This document shows positions 24,018-31,131 of a DNA stretch of 49,885 nt, piece after piece. The position numbers were made by a program, and so were the translations under genes. Source of the DNA: Bacilli bacterium (lineage in GTDB: Bacteria > Bacillota_I > Bacilli_A > RFN20 > CAG-826); contig JAFTDF010000036.1 of NCBI GenBank assembly GCA_017454295.1, forward strand, positions 1 through 49,885, written 5' to 3'. A model generated the notes under the pieces. It saw nothing but the letters and a program-made list of their open reading frames with translations. It did not search any database and had not been told where the DNA came from. How positions within the stretch are numbered: position 1 is the first letter of the stretch; the number at the start of each line of letters is the position of its first letter.

Positions 24018-24669
24018 AAACATGGAAGCGGTGGGATGTTCCTTTAAAAAGGAAATCCTTCTCTATTTGCTCATCGCATTCCTCTTTTTGGGTGCCGGTG
24101 CGGCATTATGGTATTTCCGCGGAGCCGATGTGCTGCTTCTAGTTCCAACGGCAGGACTGGTGGTGTTCTCCTTCTTCTATTTCAGCCGTTATTCGACGAT
24201 TCGGAAAGCGCGTTTGGCGCAATTAAACGATGAATTCGTCACGTTATTTACCTTCTTCGGCATCTACATCAACGACGGGTTCAACGTCTATAACGCCCTC
24301 GAAGCGATCCAAGCCTATGCCTCCTTTTCTTTCCGCGCCCATTTGGGTTGGCTGCTCAAAGAAATCGAGGAAGACAAAAGCGTGCGCCCTTATGTGAATT
24401 TCGCCGAAAAGATGGAGTCGCTTCAAATCAAAGAGGTGATGATTTCCATTTACCAAATGGTGGACGAAGGCGGTGGCGGAGCCTACATCCAACAATTCCG
24501 CCATCTCTTTGGCGCCCTCTCCGATCAACGTCATGAAGAACAGCGCGAAAAGCGGATGTCATCATTAGAAACATTAGCGATTCTGCCTCTTGCAGGAAGC
24601 GCGGTTGCCATGGTGGTGCTCGCCCTTTCCATCGTAGAAATCATGGGAGGTATCATGAGTGTCTTATAA
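24001..24669 (+). CDS. tadC: TadC-like pilus assembly membrane protein
   Basis: This 222-residue T2SF-type membrane protein is the second platform subunit. It has two N-terminal helices (residues 18-60), a cytoplasmic region (LNDEFVTLFTFFGIYINDGF) and a C-terminal helix (LAILPLAGSAVAMVVLALSI). The ATG at 24001 follows AAAGGAGG and overlaps the end of tadB. It is shorter than a full TadC. Confidence 0.75.
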   Translation: MASLRKNMEAVGCSFKKEILLYLLIAFLFLGAGAALWYFRGADVLLLVPTAGLVVFSFFYFSRYSTIRKARLAQLNDEFVTLFTFFGIYINDGFNVYNALEAIQAYASFSFRAHLGWLLKEIEEDKSVRPYVNFAEKMESLQIKEVMISIYQMVDEGGGGAYIQQFRHLFGALSDQRHEEQREKRMSSLETLAILPLAGSAVAMVVLALSIVEIMGGIMSVL

Positions 24670-25000
24670 ATTAGCTTTAATCCTATCCACACCGTTTTTG
24701 ATGATGGTGCTTTTGCTGCTGGGCGATATCGCCGACATCACCCTGGTCAAAAGCGGTTTGGATTCGCTTGCCACGGTCGTGGGCTATCGCATCGCCTATG
24801 GTGGGCGGCTCGATGCCAACACCGAGGCCATGATCGCCGATTATGGGGCAACAATCGTCTTATTAGACGAGGAAACGCCCCGCATCGGTGACACCGTCGC
24901 ATTCCGCCTCTATAAGGAATACGACCCATTCATCGTTTCGTCTAGCCCATTGCAAATCACCGTCACCCGGTCGACTGTGGTGGGTTATTACGATCATTAA
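24659..25000 (+). CDS. Pilin-like or TadE-like protein (113 aa)
   Basis: The short polar tip (SYK) is followed at once by a hydrophobic helix (LALILSTPFLMMVLLLL) and a soluble tail of about 90 residues, the plan of a type IV-like minor pilin. The start is GTG 24659, with GGGAGG about nine bases upstream; it overlaps the tadC end in another frame. No typical G/xxxxE prepilin peptidase site is obvious. Role as minor pilin is inferred from position. Confidence 0.5.
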   Translation: MSYKLALILSTPFLMMVLLLLGDIADITLVKSGLDSLATVVGYRIAYGGRLDANTEAMIADYGATIVLLDEETPRIGDTVAFRLYKEYDPFIVSSSPLQITVTRSTVVGYYDH

Positions 25001-25018
25001 AGAAAGGAGGTGAAGACT

Positions 25019-25171
25019 ATGTCTGAGATCAAAGGGCAACTGCTCGGTGTCTTGCTTGTGATGCTCTTATTTACCGGCATCATGGTCACCGTTTTCGCCA
25101 GTTTCAAAGACACCTCGACCAGCATCGCCAATAAGGCGGCGCTCGAGACGGCTTTCGTGGCTGACAACTAA
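25019..25171 (+). CDS. 50-residue Flp-like pilin candidate
   Basis: This very short gene codes for 50 residues: a polar start MSEIKG, one hydrophobic helix (QLLGVLLVMLLFTGIMVTVFAS) and an Ala/Thr/Ser-rich polar tail. Size and plan match Flp-type major pilins, which are 50-60 residues. The likely processing site would be after the glycine in KG-QLL, though the usual +5 glutamate is missing. It has the best ribosome site of the operon, a perfect AAAGGAGGTGA, and is the last gene before two strong hairpins. That is expected for the most abundant product. The pilin call is inference. Confidence 0.6.
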   Translation: MSEIKGQLLGVLLVMLLFTGIMVTVFASFKDTSTSIANKAALETAFVADN

Positions 25172-25181
25172 TTCGGGACAC

Positions 25182-25223
25182 GAGGGAATTTAGGAAATGT
25201 TTGGTGGGAAGCCTTATTCCCTC
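25182..25223 (+). repeat. 8-bp stem-loop after the pilin gene
   Basis: GAGGGAAT (25182-25189) and ATTCCCTC (25216-25223) are perfect complements. It precedes the terminator and may protect the 3' end of the pilin message. Confidence 0.5.
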
Positions 25224-25224
25224 A

Positions 25225-25254
25225 AAGAGGGGTTCTGAAGAAGGGCCCCTTTTT
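25225..25254 (+). terminator. Terminator of the Tad operon
   Basis: GGGGTTC pairs with GAA and CCCC (25229-25249, small internal bulge), followed by TTTTT. Confidence 0.8.
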
Positions 25255-25281
25255 CGCTAGGCTTTACCCTGCGTTCCTGCG

Positions 25282-25310
25282 TTGAATTGGGCTTCCTTTC
25301 GCCCTATAAT
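25282..25310 (+). promoter_or_regulatory. Promoter of acpP
   Basis: TTGAAT (25282-25287) and TATAAT (25305-25310) with a 17-bp spacer. Confidence 0.75.
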
Positions 25311-25329
25311 TGCAACGAGGCAAATGACT

Positions 25330-25557
25330 ATGGATAAAATGGAAGAATTCCGTTCGATGTTCGCTACTCGCCTTGGCGTGAAACGGGTCGACGAAAATAA
25401 AACGTTAAAAGAACTCGGCTTAGATTCCCTGGATGTGGCCGAAATGTGTCTGGAACTCGAAGATCGTTTCGGCGTCTCCATTGACATCAGCGAATTCGCG
25501 TCGCTGAAAACCGTGGCCGATCTCTACGCTTTGGTCGCCGTCAAACTCGCCCAATAA
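25330..25557 (+). CDS. acpP: Acyl carrier protein
   Basis: This 75-residue ACP carries growing acyl chains on 4'-phosphopantetheine. The attachment motif is LGLDSLDVAEM, with Ser33 as the site. The acidic helix II and the ending VADLYALV fit the family. The ATG at 25330 is preferred because GAGG lies nine bases upstream and the family starts here; an ATG at 25324 is too close and an in-frame one at 25282 is in the -35 box. It stands alone, away from fatty-acid genes, so it may serve lipid synthesis generally. Confidence 0.92.
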   Translation: MDKMEEFRSMFATRLGVKRVDENKTLKELGLDSLDVAEMCLELEDRFGVSIDISEFASLKTVADLYALVAVKLAQ

Positions 25558-25618
25558 GTCTAATCCTTAACGGATTAAGCGCTCTCAACATCTTTTTACG
25601 GTTTCGTATTTAAAGTTG

Positions 25619-25647
25619 TTGCATTTAAAACGGCGTTTCACTATCAT
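25619..25647 (+). promoter_or_regulatory. Promoter of the tRNA-Asn/tRNA-Glu pair
   Basis: TTGCAT (25619-25624) and TATCAT (25642-25647), 17-bp spacer, 9 bp before tRNA-Asn. A 6-bp hairpin (TAATCC/GGATTA, 25561-25577) without T-tract lies between acpP and this promoter. Confidence 0.7.
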
Positions 25648-25656
25648 TATCCCGCT

Positions 25657-25731
25657 GCTTACCTAGCTCAACGGCAGAGCAATCGGCTGTTAACCGATCG
25701 GTTGTAGGTTCGAATCCTATGGTAAGCGCCA
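25657..25731 (+). tRNA. tRNA-Asn (anticodon GTT)
   Basis: Acceptor GCTTACC/GGTAAGC, anticodon stem ATCGG/CCGAT with loop CTGTTAA (anticodon GTT), T-arm GTAGGTTCGAATCCTAT, encoded CCA. Confidence 0.93.
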
Positions 25732-25732
25732 T

Positions 25733-25809
25733 GGCCCGTTGGAGAAGCGGCTTAACTCACATCCCTTTCAAGGATGCATTCACGCGTTCGAATCGCGTAC
25801 GGGTCACCA
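25733..25809 (+). tRNA. tRNA-Glu (anticodon TTC)
   Basis: Acceptor GGCCCGT/ACGGGTC, anticodon stem CATCC/GGATG with loop CTTTCAA (anticodon TTC), T-arm GCGTTCGAATCGC, encoded CCA. One base separates it from tRNA-Asn, so both come from one transcript. It complements the CTC tRNA-Glu at 10816-10890. Confidence 0.93.
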
Positions 25810-25820
25810 ACAAAAAAACG

Positions 25821-25844
25821 AATCCCCCGATGGGGGATTTTTTG
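25821..25844 (+). terminator. Terminator of the tRNA pair
   Basis: AATCCCCC (25821-25828) pairs with GGGGGATT (25832-25839), followed by TTTTT. The reversed A-run also makes it usable on the minus strand. Confidence 0.88.
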
Positions 25845-25956
25845 TTGTCGCCCCTCGCTTGAACGCGTTCATTGTTCGTTAATCCGTTCCCCAAGGGCCG
25901 CGCCTACCATAGGATTCTCACTTCCCCGCCCCACGGTTGCGCGATATCGTTCTTGA

Positions 25957-25986
25957 TTGCAGTTTGCTATCGAAAACAAGGATAAT
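25957..25986 (+). promoter_or_regulatory. Promoter of the 195-residue membrane-protein gene
   Basis: TTGCAG (25957-25962) and GATAAT (25981-25986), 18-bp spacer. The rest of 25845-26014 shows nothing else I can support. Confidence 0.5.
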
Positions 25987-26014
25987 GATGCAATCTATTA
26001 ATTGAGGTAGAAAG

Positions 26015-26602
26015 ATGGATACGGAAAAGCGGCTTGGCATCAAAAAATCAAAAGCAATCTTCCTCTTTGTGCAGATGATTTTAACGGTTCTTTTGCTCGT
26101 CGCAGCCATTTATTTATTGGTTTTTTCCATCACCAATCTTCTGGGCGGATGGATGGTGGTCTCCTATATCCTGGTTTTGATTTCGGTTATCTCGATTCTG
26201 GGGTATGGCATCATCGGATACCGAAAAGGGGATGTTGCCTATTCCCTTGCCATCATCCCCTTTTTAGGCGCGGTTTTCGCCAATCTTCTTTTACCTAGCC
26301 GTGACCCATTTCAAGTCGCGATGCTGGCGCTACTTTTTGCCGCGGGTTTCGGCTTTTTGTTAAGACAAAAGGACACCAGATTCACCTATATCGTCGCTTT
26401 CGTGATGGTTGGCGCTTCTTTGGCGTTCTCGATTTATTCCGCCATCAAAGCAAATCCACAATTCGCAGGCGATATCTCTACCAACTGGCCGACCTATATC
26501 GCCATGTATGTTTCGATTTTCATCCCCACGATTATGTCCGCGACGATCCTTTTGACCTATAACGTCAGAACGACGAGACACCTTCTTGAGATCCGGGAAT
26601 GA
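26015..26602 (+). CDS. Six-helix membrane protein of unknown function (195 aa)
   Basis: After a short basic N-terminus (MDTEKRLGIKKSK) there are six hydrophobic segments, near residues 16-36, 42-62, 70-88, 95-112, 118-138 and 158-180. No family motif stands out. GAGG lies before the ATG at a normal distance. Not clearly in an operon: the next gene has its own -10 box. Confidence 0.6.
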   Translation: MDTEKRLGIKKSKAIFLFVQMILTVLLLVAAIYLLVFSITNLLGGWMVVSYILVLISVISILGYGIIGYRKGDVAYSLAIIPFLGAVFANLLLPSRDPFQVAMLALLFAAGFGFLLRQKDTRFTYIVAFVMVGASLAFSIYSAIKANPQFAGDISTNWPTYIAMYVSIFIPTIMSATILLTYNVRTTRHLLEIRE

Positions 26603-26648
26603 GTTTCCACGGGCGGATATTCGTTAGCGCTTTAGATAAAGATGAGAT

Positions 26649-26654
26649 TATAAT
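26649..26654 (+). promoter_or_regulatory. -10 box placing +1 on the cstA start codon
   Basis: A perfect TATAAT ends seven positions before the A of the ATG at 26661. No Shine-Dalgarno lies between; the -35 is weak. Confidence 0.5.
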
Positions 26655-26660
26655 TTCTGC

Positions 26661-28160
26661 ATGGTTACTTTTTTTATCGCAATCGCCATGCTGATTGGAG
26701 GCTATTTCCTCTATGGCAAATTCAGCGAAAAGGTGTTTGTCATCGACGGAAGAAAAACCCCGGCCGTGGATCATCCCGATGGTGTGGATATTCAGCCTCT
26801 TCCAAAATGGAAGGCGTTTCTCGTCGAATTATTGAATATCGCCGGCACCGGTCCGATTTTTGGTGCCATTAGCGGCGCGCTGTTTGGCCCGATCGTTTTT
26901 CTTTGGATCGTCTTTGGCTGCATTTTGGGCGGTGCCGTCCACGATTATTTTTCCGGCATGATCTCTTGCCGCAATCACGGCGATTCCCTTGCCCAAGTAT
27001 CCGGCAAATATGGAGGAAAGGTCCTCAAGGCATTTTTACGGGTGTTCTCCGTCATTTTGCTCATCCTCGTGACGGCGGTTTTCGTGGTTTCCCCCGCGAC
27101 ATTGTTACAAGAATTGACCGGCGGATCGGTCCACGCCTGGATCTGGATGATTGTTATCCTTGCCTATTATTTGCTTAGCGCCGTCGTACCCATCGACAAA
27201 ATCATCGGCAAAGCCTACCCCGTTTTCGGGGTGATCCTCATCGGCATGGCATTGGCCGTCATCGGCGGGATCATCTTCCAACAAGGGAAGTATCCGATGC
27301 TCGAAATCATCGGCCATCTAAAAGATTATTCGGCGATGCACGGGGATTTACCGTGGTGGCCGTTTATGTTCGTTACCGTGGCTTGCGGTGCTGTCAGTGG
27401 ATTCCACGCAACACAAACCCCCGTCATCGCCAAATGCATCAAAAGCGAAAAAGAAGGCCGCCAAGTCTTTTATGGGGCTATGATCGCCGAAGGCATCATC
27501 GCTTTGATTTGGGCGGCGGCCGCGATGGCTTTTTTCCGCACCGATTCGGCGGAGGGGTTCCAAGCACTGGTCGATTTGGGCGGCGGCAATTCGCTTTCCG
27601 TCATGAAGATTTGCGAAGGCATCCTTGGTCCCGTTGGGACGGTTCTAGCCATTGTGGGTGTCGTGATATGTCCCATCACCAGCGGCGATACGGCGTTACG
27701 CAGTTGTCGTTTGATCATTGCCGAAGCCACCCATCTCGATCAGAAAAAGATGAAGAACCGTTTGATGATCACGCTGCCTTTATTCGCTTTAGTCGTCGGT
27801 TTAAGCATTTGGGATTTCGCCGACCCCGGCAATTTCAATATCTTGTGGCGCTGGTTTGCTTGGTCAAACCAAGTCATCGCCGCCTTTGCCTTATGGATTT
27901 CCTCCTTCTATCTCATCCAAGAAGGGAAATACCGATGGGGCTCCTTAATCACGGCCATTCCCGCCGCGTTTATGACCGCCGTCACCGCGACTTATCTATT
28001 GGGTGAGCCCAAAATCGCGCTGGGACGATGGATTCCCATAAACGTCGCTTATATCGTTGGCGCGGTGATCGCGGTGGCTTCCTTCGTCGCCTATTTTATT
28101 TACTTATTTCGAAAGCGGATTTGCCGCAAAGACAACGAAACGCCGCAGATACAGCCGTGA
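26661..28160 (+). CDS. cstA: CstA-family carbon starvation/peptide or pyruvate transporter
   Basis: This 499-residue integral membrane protein belongs to the CstA family, which imports pyruvate or peptides. The family opening is clear (VDIQPLPKWKAFLVELLNIAGTGPIFG) as is GAVHDYFSGMISCRNHG. About 13 hydrophobic segments span the rest, with HATQTPVIAKC and PITSGDTALRS as conserved loops. It is the short type, without the long C-terminal extension of E. coli CstA. No ribosome site lies before the ATG; the -10 box fits a leaderless message. The stop overlaps the GTG of the flavodoxin-like lipoprotein gene. Confidence 0.88.
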   Translation: MVTFFIAIAMLIGGYFLYGKFSEKVFVIDGRKTPAVDHPDGVDIQPLPKWKAFLVELLNIAGTGPIFGAISGALFGPIVFLWIVFGCILGGAVHDYFSGMISCRNHGDSLAQVSGKYGGKVLKAFLRVFSVILLILVTAVFVVSPATLLQELTGGSVHAWIWMIVILAYYLLSAVVPIDKIIGKAYPVFGVILIGMALAVIGGIIFQQGKYPMLEIIGHLKDYSAMHGDLPWWPFMFVTVACGAVSGFHATQTPVIAKCIKSEKEGRQVFYGAMIAEGIIALIWAAAAMAFFRTDSAEGFQALVDLGGGNSLSVMKICEGILGPVGTVLAIVGVVICPITSGDTALRSCRLIIAEATHLDQKKMKNRLMITLPLFALVVGLSIWDFADPGNFNILWRWFAWSNQVIAAFALWISSFYLIQEGKYRWGSLITAIPAAFMTAVTATYLLGEPKIALGRWIPINVAYIVGAVIAVASFVAYFIYLFRKRICRKDNETPQIQP

Positions 28161-29095
28161 AATTCCCAATTCTATTTGTCTTGCCTTTTCTCCTTGCCGG
28201 ATGTGGCTCCAACTCGGCTAGCAGCAGCGCTCAACAAAGCGTCGCTTCAAGCGCCTCGTTTGCCAGTGGTGCCGCTTCTTCGAGCAATACTTTGGTAGCC
28301 TACTTTTCCGTGACCAAGCACACCAAAGGCATCGCCAGTTATGCCCAAGAGCATCTTGGATGCGATCTCTTTGAGATCGTTCCCAAGCAGGAATATACCT
28401 CTGTGGATATCGATTATCAGTCGGACTGCCGTGCTAACCGCGAGCAAAACGATCCTTCCGCCCGCCCGGAAATCCTCAACCAAATCTCCGATTTCTCTTC
28501 TTATGACACCATTGTCCTAGGCTATCCCATTTGGTGGAGTCAAACCCCGAAGATCCTCTATACCTTTCTAGAGTCCTATGATTTTACCGGCAAAGTCATC
28601 CTTCCTTTCTGCACCTCCGGCAGCTCGCCCATCGGGAATAGCGCCATCAATCTCGCCAAAAGCGCTCCGACCGCCCGTTGGCTTGAGGGAAAACGCTTCT
28701 CCGCTAGTGATAGCAAAGAAGAGGTGGCAAATTGGCTGGATCAATCCTTACAGGAGAAAAATATCATGACCTTAACCATTTCCGGTAAACCCATCGATGT
28801 GACGTGGGAACAAAATGACAGCGTGACGGCATTAAGCCGCCTGAAGCCCCTCGAGGTCTCTATGTCTCGGTTTGGGGGATTTGAACAAGTGGGGCCATTA
28901 GGCCACACTTTACCTAGCCATGACGTCAACCTTACCACCGTGCCTGGTGACATCGTCTTATATTCGTCCAACCAAATCGTGGTCTTCTTCGGTTCCAATA
29001 CCTGGGCCTACACCAAGCTGGGTCACATCGTGATGTCACAAGAGGAATTAACCGCTTTGCTAGATCATCCCAATGTGATGTTAAACATTCGATAA
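28157..29095 (+). CDS. Lipoprotein with flavodoxin and cyclophilin-like domains
   Basis: This 312-residue protein begins with a lipoprotein signal (MKFPILFVLPFLLAGC, Cys16), followed by a Ser/Ala linker. A flavodoxin-type domain follows (LVAYFSVTKHTKGIA, then LGYPIWWSQTPKILYTFLE and LPFCTSGSSPIGNS), which should bind FMN. The last 110 residues form a cyclophilin-like domain of the Cyclophil_like type (TISGKPIDVTWEQND, then GDIVLYSSNQIVVFFG). The start is the GTG at 28157 that overlaps the cstA stop (GTGA); reading from 28028 would remove the signal peptide. A surface-anchored flavoprotein next to a transporter suggests extracellular electron transfer or reduction, which is inference. Confidence 0.82.
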   Translation: MKFPILFVLPFLLAGCGSNSASSSAQQSVASSASFASGAASSSNTLVAYFSVTKHTKGIASYAQEHLGCDLFEIVPKQEYTSVDIDYQSDCRANREQNDPSARPEILNQISDFSSYDTIVLGYPIWWSQTPKILYTFLESYDFTGKVILPFCTSGSSPIGNSAINLAKSAPTARWLEGKRFSASDSKEEVANWLDQSLQEKNIMTLTISGKPIDVTWEQNDSVTALSRLKPLEVSMSRFGGFEQVGPLGHTLPSHDVNLTTVPGDIVLYSSNQIVVFFGSNTWAYTKLGHIVMSQEELTALLDHPNVMLNIR

Positions 29096-29111
29096 GTGGG
29101 GGAGCATTCCA

Positions 29112-29648
29112 ATGAAGAAAGTATTGATTATTTCGAGTAGTATCCGCGCAGGAAGCAATTCCGAAATCCTTGCAAAAGCCTTCGAAAAAGGGGCGAAAGA
29201 GGCGGGAAATGACGTGGAATTCATTTCCTTAAAAGAAAAAAACATCGCGTTTTGCAAAGGCTGCCTTGCTTGCCAAAAAACCAAACGATGTGTCATCGAA
29301 GACGACGCCAACGCCATCACCGATCGAATTTGCGATAGCGAGGTCATCGTATGGGCCACCCCCATTTATTACTATGAGATGTCCGGCCAAATGAAGACCT
29401 TGATCGACCGTGCCAACTCCCTCTATTGCCGGGATTACCGCTTCCGCGAAGTTTACCTTTTGACCGTGGCCGCGGAAGAAGATGAGGAAGTGCCGACGAA
29501 AGCCATTCAAGGGTTGCAAGGCTGGATTGATTGCTTCGACGGGGTTGAAATGAAAGGGACCCTCTTCGCTGGTGGCTATGGCGGCCCTAAGGAAATCCAA
29601 AACAGTCCCTTGCTTCAGCAGGCCTTTGAACTAGGCAAGAATCTCTAA
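29112..29648 (+). CDS. NADPH-dependent FMN reductase-type flavoprotein
   Basis: This 178-residue flavodoxin-like fold protein has the FMN phosphate-binding loop ISSSIRAGSNSEILAKAF at the start. The CKGCLACQKTKRC segment (four cysteines) is like that of iron-sulfur flavoproteins or multimeric reductases. WATPIYYYEMSGQMKTLIDR is the usual dimer/flavin loop. GGGGGAG precedes the ATG. It follows the flavodoxin lipoprotein by 16 bp, so the two flavoproteins are probably one unit. A terminator follows. Confidence 0.85.
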   Translation: MKKVLIISSSIRAGSNSEILAKAFEKGAKEAGNDVEFISLKEKNIAFCKGCLACQKTKRCVIEDDANAITDRICDSEVIVWATPIYYYEMSGQMKTLIDRANSLYCRDYRFREVYLLTVAAEEDEEVPTKAIQGLQGWIDCFDGVEMKGTLFAGGYGGPKEIQNSPLLQQAFELGKNL

Positions 29649-29694
29649 AACAAACCAATTCGGCACGATTCAAAGAGCCCCCAAATACGAACTG

Positions 29695-29732
29695 TACCCC
29701 AAATCCTGGACAACAGGAGGAGGGGTATTTTT
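29695..29732 (+). terminator. Terminator after the FMN reductase gene
   Basis: TACCCC (29695-29700) pairs with GGGGTA (29722-29727), inner CCT/AGG, then a T-tract. Confidence 0.7.
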
Positions 29733-29778
29733 CAAATCGTTAAAGAAAATAAAAAATATATTTTTTAATAACGGATTT

Positions 29779-29808
29779 TTCTCATATTTTCTCTTTTCCC
29801 CGTATAAG
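29779..29808 (+). promoter_or_regulatory. Promoter of tnpB
   Basis: TTCTCA (29779-29784) and TATAAG (29803-29808), 18-bp spacer. Confidence 0.4.
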
Positions 29809-29827
29809 AAAGCGAGAGGCCCTTTGT

Positions 29828-30979
29828 ATGAGTCAATTCCAAAACACTTCCTGTCTATTCCGGGTTTATCCCAATCAAACCCAGGAGCAAAAGCTCCTCT
29901 ATTCCTTCCTCGTCAGTAAACGAATATGGAACGATCTCCTTTTGCAAGAGAATCGACGCCGAGAGGAGGGTTCTGCGCCAACCCCTTGCGATTTGTTGCG
30001 CCTTCAAAGCAAACGTTACGTGGTAAAAGAAGATTGCAAAGGCGGCGACCCCATTGCCTATGGGGAAGTGGGGGCGAACCTCTATCGGGCAATTCGTCGT
30101 CACCTCCTCGCGCCCAATCAATGCCGTTACCCCAAACCTAAGGTGATCCACGCGACCACCGGCTCTTATGCCCGGTCCAACGAAGACGGAGCCATCTCCT
30201 ATCAGGATGGAAAACTCTATCTTCCCTATTTGGAGCACCTCAAAATCCGGGGCCTTAGCCCCATTCCCTTTGGGGCGCGAATCATCTCGGTCGTCATTCG
30301 GAAAAAAGCCAGCGGCAAATACGTGGCCTCGATCACGTATTCCGTTCGTGCCAAAGCCCCGGATCCAGCCTCATTCACCCCCGTGGGGAAAACGGTGGGG
30401 CTCGACTATTCCCCCGCCCGTCTGTTCGTGGCTTCCGATCCGGACTTGCAGATCACCAAGGAAGAAGTCGCGGCTAATCGAGCCGATGTGCGCAAGATCA
30501 AGAAAACCGATTCCAAAATCCGTTCATGCACCCACCTTTCCAACAACCAAAAGAAACTGCGCCTCAAAGAAGGCATCCTAATGGAAAAGATCGCCAACCG
30601 GCGAAAAGACCTCATTGAAAAATACTCCACGAAGATCAGCAAGGAATACGATGCCGTTTTCATCGAAGATATCGATGTGAAAGAAATGGCCGATCGCCAC
30701 AGCCCCTATCGCTTCGGAAGGATCATCGCCCAGTCGGCATGGGGCCTGTTTATAAAACGCCTCAGCCAAAAATGCAAACAAAGGCAAAAAAGGCTCATCA
30801 AAGTCAGCCGTTATTATCCTTCCTCGCAGTTATGCTCTTCTTGCGGTTACCGCCAGCAGATCCCTTTGGAAAAGCGAATTTACACTTGCCCTAAATGCGG
30901 GCTGCAGATTAGTCGCGACTTCAATGCTGCGTTAAACATCCAAAAAGAAGGTCTGCGTTTACTGAAAACCGCCCATTAA
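29828..30979 (+). CDS. tnpB: RNA-guided endonuclease TnpB
   Basis: TnpB is the compact ancestor of Cas12; it uses a guide RNA made from the element's right end to cut matching DNA. The 383 residues fit the family. The N-terminal helix-turn-helix (FRVYPNQTQEQKLLYSFL) is present. The split RuvC site is complete: Asp in VGLDYSPARLF (about residue 193), Glu in FIEDIDVKEM (about 279) and Asp in ISRDFNAALNI (about 364). The zinc ribbon has both CxxC pairs (CSSCGY and CPKCGL). All key residues are intact, so the protein looks functional. AGAGG precedes the ATG. Confidence 0.93.
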   Translation: MSQFQNTSCLFRVYPNQTQEQKLLYSFLVSKRIWNDLLLQENRRREEGSAPTPCDLLRLQSKRYVVKEDCKGGDPIAYGEVGANLYRAIRRHLLAPNQCRYPKPKVIHATTGSYARSNEDGAISYQDGKLYLPYLEHLKIRGLSPIPFGARIISVVIRKKASGKYVASITYSVRAKAPDPASFTPVGKTVGLDYSPARLFVASDPDLQITKEEVAANRADVRKIKKTDSKIRSCTHLSNNQKKLRLKEGILMEKIANRRKDLIEKYSTKISKEYDAVFIEDIDVKEMADRHSPYRFGRIIAQSAWGLFIKRLSQKCKQRQKRLIKVSRYYPSSQLCSSCGYRQQIPLEKRIYTCPKCGLQISRDFNAALNIQKEGLRLLKTAH

Positions 30980-31131
30980 AACCCGTCGACTTGGGTCGCA
31001 AGGAGACGTTAAACGCCTTGAGGGTCTCCTCCCGATAGGTAGGGTCCACGCTCGGACCCACGACGCGGTTCGCGTCTCTGGTACCTCGCGTGGTGATGCC
31101 GCTGTCCCGTGGCTAGCCACGTGAGGCCAAA
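30980..31131 (+). ncRNA. Predicted omega RNA (guide scaffold) of TnpB
   Basis: Downstream of the tnpB stop four hairpins follow in tight order: AGGAGAC/GTCTCCT (31001-31007, 31024-31030), GGGTCC/GGACCC (31042-31047, 31054-31059), GACGCG/CGCGTC (31062-31076) and the palindrome CGTGGCTAGCCACG (31108-31121) followed by TGAGG. This matches the known layout of TnpB guide RNAs, which begin within or near the end of tnpB and end in the right-end hairpin. The guide would be the next 16-20 bases (about 31131-31150), which come from the 3' end of znuB. The 5' end is not defined. Confidence 0.6.

Larger units (their letters stand above)
29751..31131 (+). mobile_element. TnpB-only IS605-type element (IS1341-like)
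   Basis: The unit comprises an AT-only perfect palindrome (AAAAAATATATTTTTT, 29751-29766) that may be part of the left end, the tnpB gene, and a right end full of hairpins that finishes with CGTGGCTAGCCACG-TGAGG (31108-31126). No tnpA transposase gene is present, so mobility would need help in trans. The right end runs into the end of znuB on the other strand. The exact left and right boundaries are estimates. Confidence 0.65.

Noticed and set aside
29690-29735. Possible end of an IS3-family element (TGTACCCCAAAT... GGACAACAGGAGG)
   Set aside because: The likeness is short and from memory, no transposase ORF is nearby, and the same bases form a good terminator for the FMN reductase gene.
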